The notes beneath the pieces were generated by a model, which did no database searches, had not been told where the DNA came from, and saw only the letters and a list, made by a program, of their open reading frames with translations. The translations under genes were made by a program, and so were the position numbers. From Acidobacteriaceae bacterium (GTDB lineage Bacteria > Acidobacteriota > Terriglobia > Terriglobales > Acidobacteriaceae): DNA of 6,218 nt. Positions 5,578 to 6,218 of this stretch are shown here, one piece after another; positions within the stretch are counted from its first letter, which is position 1, and every line of letters starts with the position of its first letter. Location: positions 1 through 6,218 of the forward strand of contig JAUTWY010000530.1 of assembly GCA_030838305.1 (NCBI GenBank), in the 5' to 3' direction.

Positions 5578-6218
5578 ATGGCAACAACACTTCCCAAACC
5601 ACCGAAAATCGAGTTCGATCGTTTGCCGAGCCAGGGATCGGGAAATGGCGGTTGGCGTAATCTGGTTCCCGCCGATGGAGAAATGCGCCGGGTTCGGGAC
5701 TATTCCCCGCCTCCGGCTAGTACCGGCATTTGGGTAGGTTTGGCGTCCATTACCATGACCTTTGCCGCTTTCACCAGTGCATTGGTCGTGCGTCAGGGCG
5801 CAGCTCCGGATTGGCGCCACATCAGTTTGCCCCCAGTGCTTTATCTGAACACGCTTGTGATTATTGCCAGCAGCGTCACTCTGGAGATCTCGCGCCGCCG
5901 CGTAGCGGCCTTTATGGGCGGCTTGAAAGATCGAGCCGAGAACCCCGCCCGCTGGCTCTATGCCACCCTTTTTCTAGGATTGCTCTTCGTTGCAGGCCAG
6001 ACCTATGCCTGGCTGCAATTGAAAGCGCAGGGATTCGGGATCGCCACGAACGTCAGCTACTCTTTCTTTTATGTTCTGACGGTCGCCCATGCGCTGCATT
6101 TGCTCGGCGGGCTCGGCGGTTTGACGCGCGTGATCGCGAAGTTGAACAGGTCCGCGCTGAGACGAAGTACTTTGGATGCCACCTCGCGCTATTGGCATTT
6201 CATGGGTGTCCTCTGGGT
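5578..6218 (+). CDS. coxC: Cytochrome c oxidase subunit III, 3' end outside window
   Basis: The frame is open from the ATG at 5578 to the right edge: 213 residues plus two bases. GGAG at 5564-5567 lies 10 nt before the ATG and 45 nt separate it from coxA. After a hydrophilic N-terminus of about 48 residues come membrane segments at roughly 51-71, 87-105, 126-146 and 159-181, and a fifth starts near 205. Family marks are the helix with Asn91-Thr92, Ser98-Ser99, Thr101 and Glu103 (the buried glutamate of subunit III), HALHLLGG at 171-178, and YWHFMGVLW at 205-213. Many homologues have Asp where Gly210 stands. Subunit III binds subunit I, has no metal, and in known enzymes supports proton uptake and stability of the D-pathway. 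The gene is separate, not fused to coxA. The rest of the protein should be short, since the family usually has about 200-270 residues. Confidence 0.92.
   Translation, partial: MATTLPKPPKIEFDRLPSQGSGNGGWRNLVPADGEMRRVRDYSPPPASTGIWVGLASITMTFAAFTSALVVRQGAAPDWRHISLPPVLYLNTLVIIASSVTLEISRRRVAAFMGGLKDRAENPARWLYATLFLGLLFVAGQTYAWLQLKAQGFGIATNVSYSFFYVLTVAHALHLLGGLGGLTRVIAKLNRSALRRSTLDATSRYWHFMGVLW

Noticed and set aside
4969..5820. Long minus-strand open frame (283 codons) spanning the coxA end and coxC start
   Set aside because: It overlaps two certain oxidase genes and has no recognisable motif.
1..6218. CRISPR array, tRNA/rRNA, transposon or phage genes
   Set aside because: No regular long repeats with spacers, no tRNA-like folds noticed, and no transposase or integrase motifs in any frame.

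Overview
The window holds one colinear, plus-strand respiratory gene cluster with no mobile elements, RNA genes or CRISPR. Six protein genes fill it: the C-terminal part of an outer-membrane beta-barrel protein (cut by the left edge), a secreted dihaem cytochrome c, a secreted cupredoxin-like copper protein with a carboxypeptidase-regulatory-like tail, and subunits II, I and III of an A-type haem-copper cytochrome c oxidase (coxB, coxA, coxC; the last is cut by the right edge). The Gram-negative envelope, moderately high GC, Shine-Dalgarno-led genes and protein style (cupredoxin/carboxypeptidase-like protein beside a caa3-like oxidase, CoxII with an FRYPGPDG segment) suggest an Acidobacteriota-like bacterium. 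That placement comes from family recollection, not from a search, and is moderate at best.

Layout: 1-968 barrel; 981-1847 dihaem cytochrome, 12 nt downstream with its ribosome site beside the barrel's stop codon, so probably translationally coupled; 1897-2640 copper protein. Next comes a 161-nt AT-rich gap (2641-2801) with a strong hairpin and tandem dyad repeats, the best candidate for a transcriptional boundary or control point. Then coxB (2802-3605), a 145-nt gap, coxA (3751-5532), a 45-nt gap, and coxC (5578 to the edge).

How the genes may work together: the barrel sits in the outer membrane, the cytochrome and copper protein are periplasmic one-electron carriers, and the oxidase reduces O2 in the inner membrane with a CuA entry site. 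The order barrel, dihaem cytochrome, cupredoxin-like protein, coxB-coxA-coxC resembles the rus operon of Acidithiobacillus ferrooxidans (cyc2, cyc1, ORF, coxB, coxA, coxC, coxD, rus), which carries electrons from outside the cell to O2. Whether this locus does the same is inference; it depends on whether the missing N-terminus of the barrel carries a haem.

The most unusual content is inside the oxidase. All redox-metal ligands of CoxA and CoxB are present. However, the K-channel lysine is Val364, the Mg-site aspartate is Ala414, the Mg-site glutamate of CoxB is Gln235, and both tryptophans of the CoxB aromatic patch are Phe. The Mg-site changes lie in two different subunits and fit each other.
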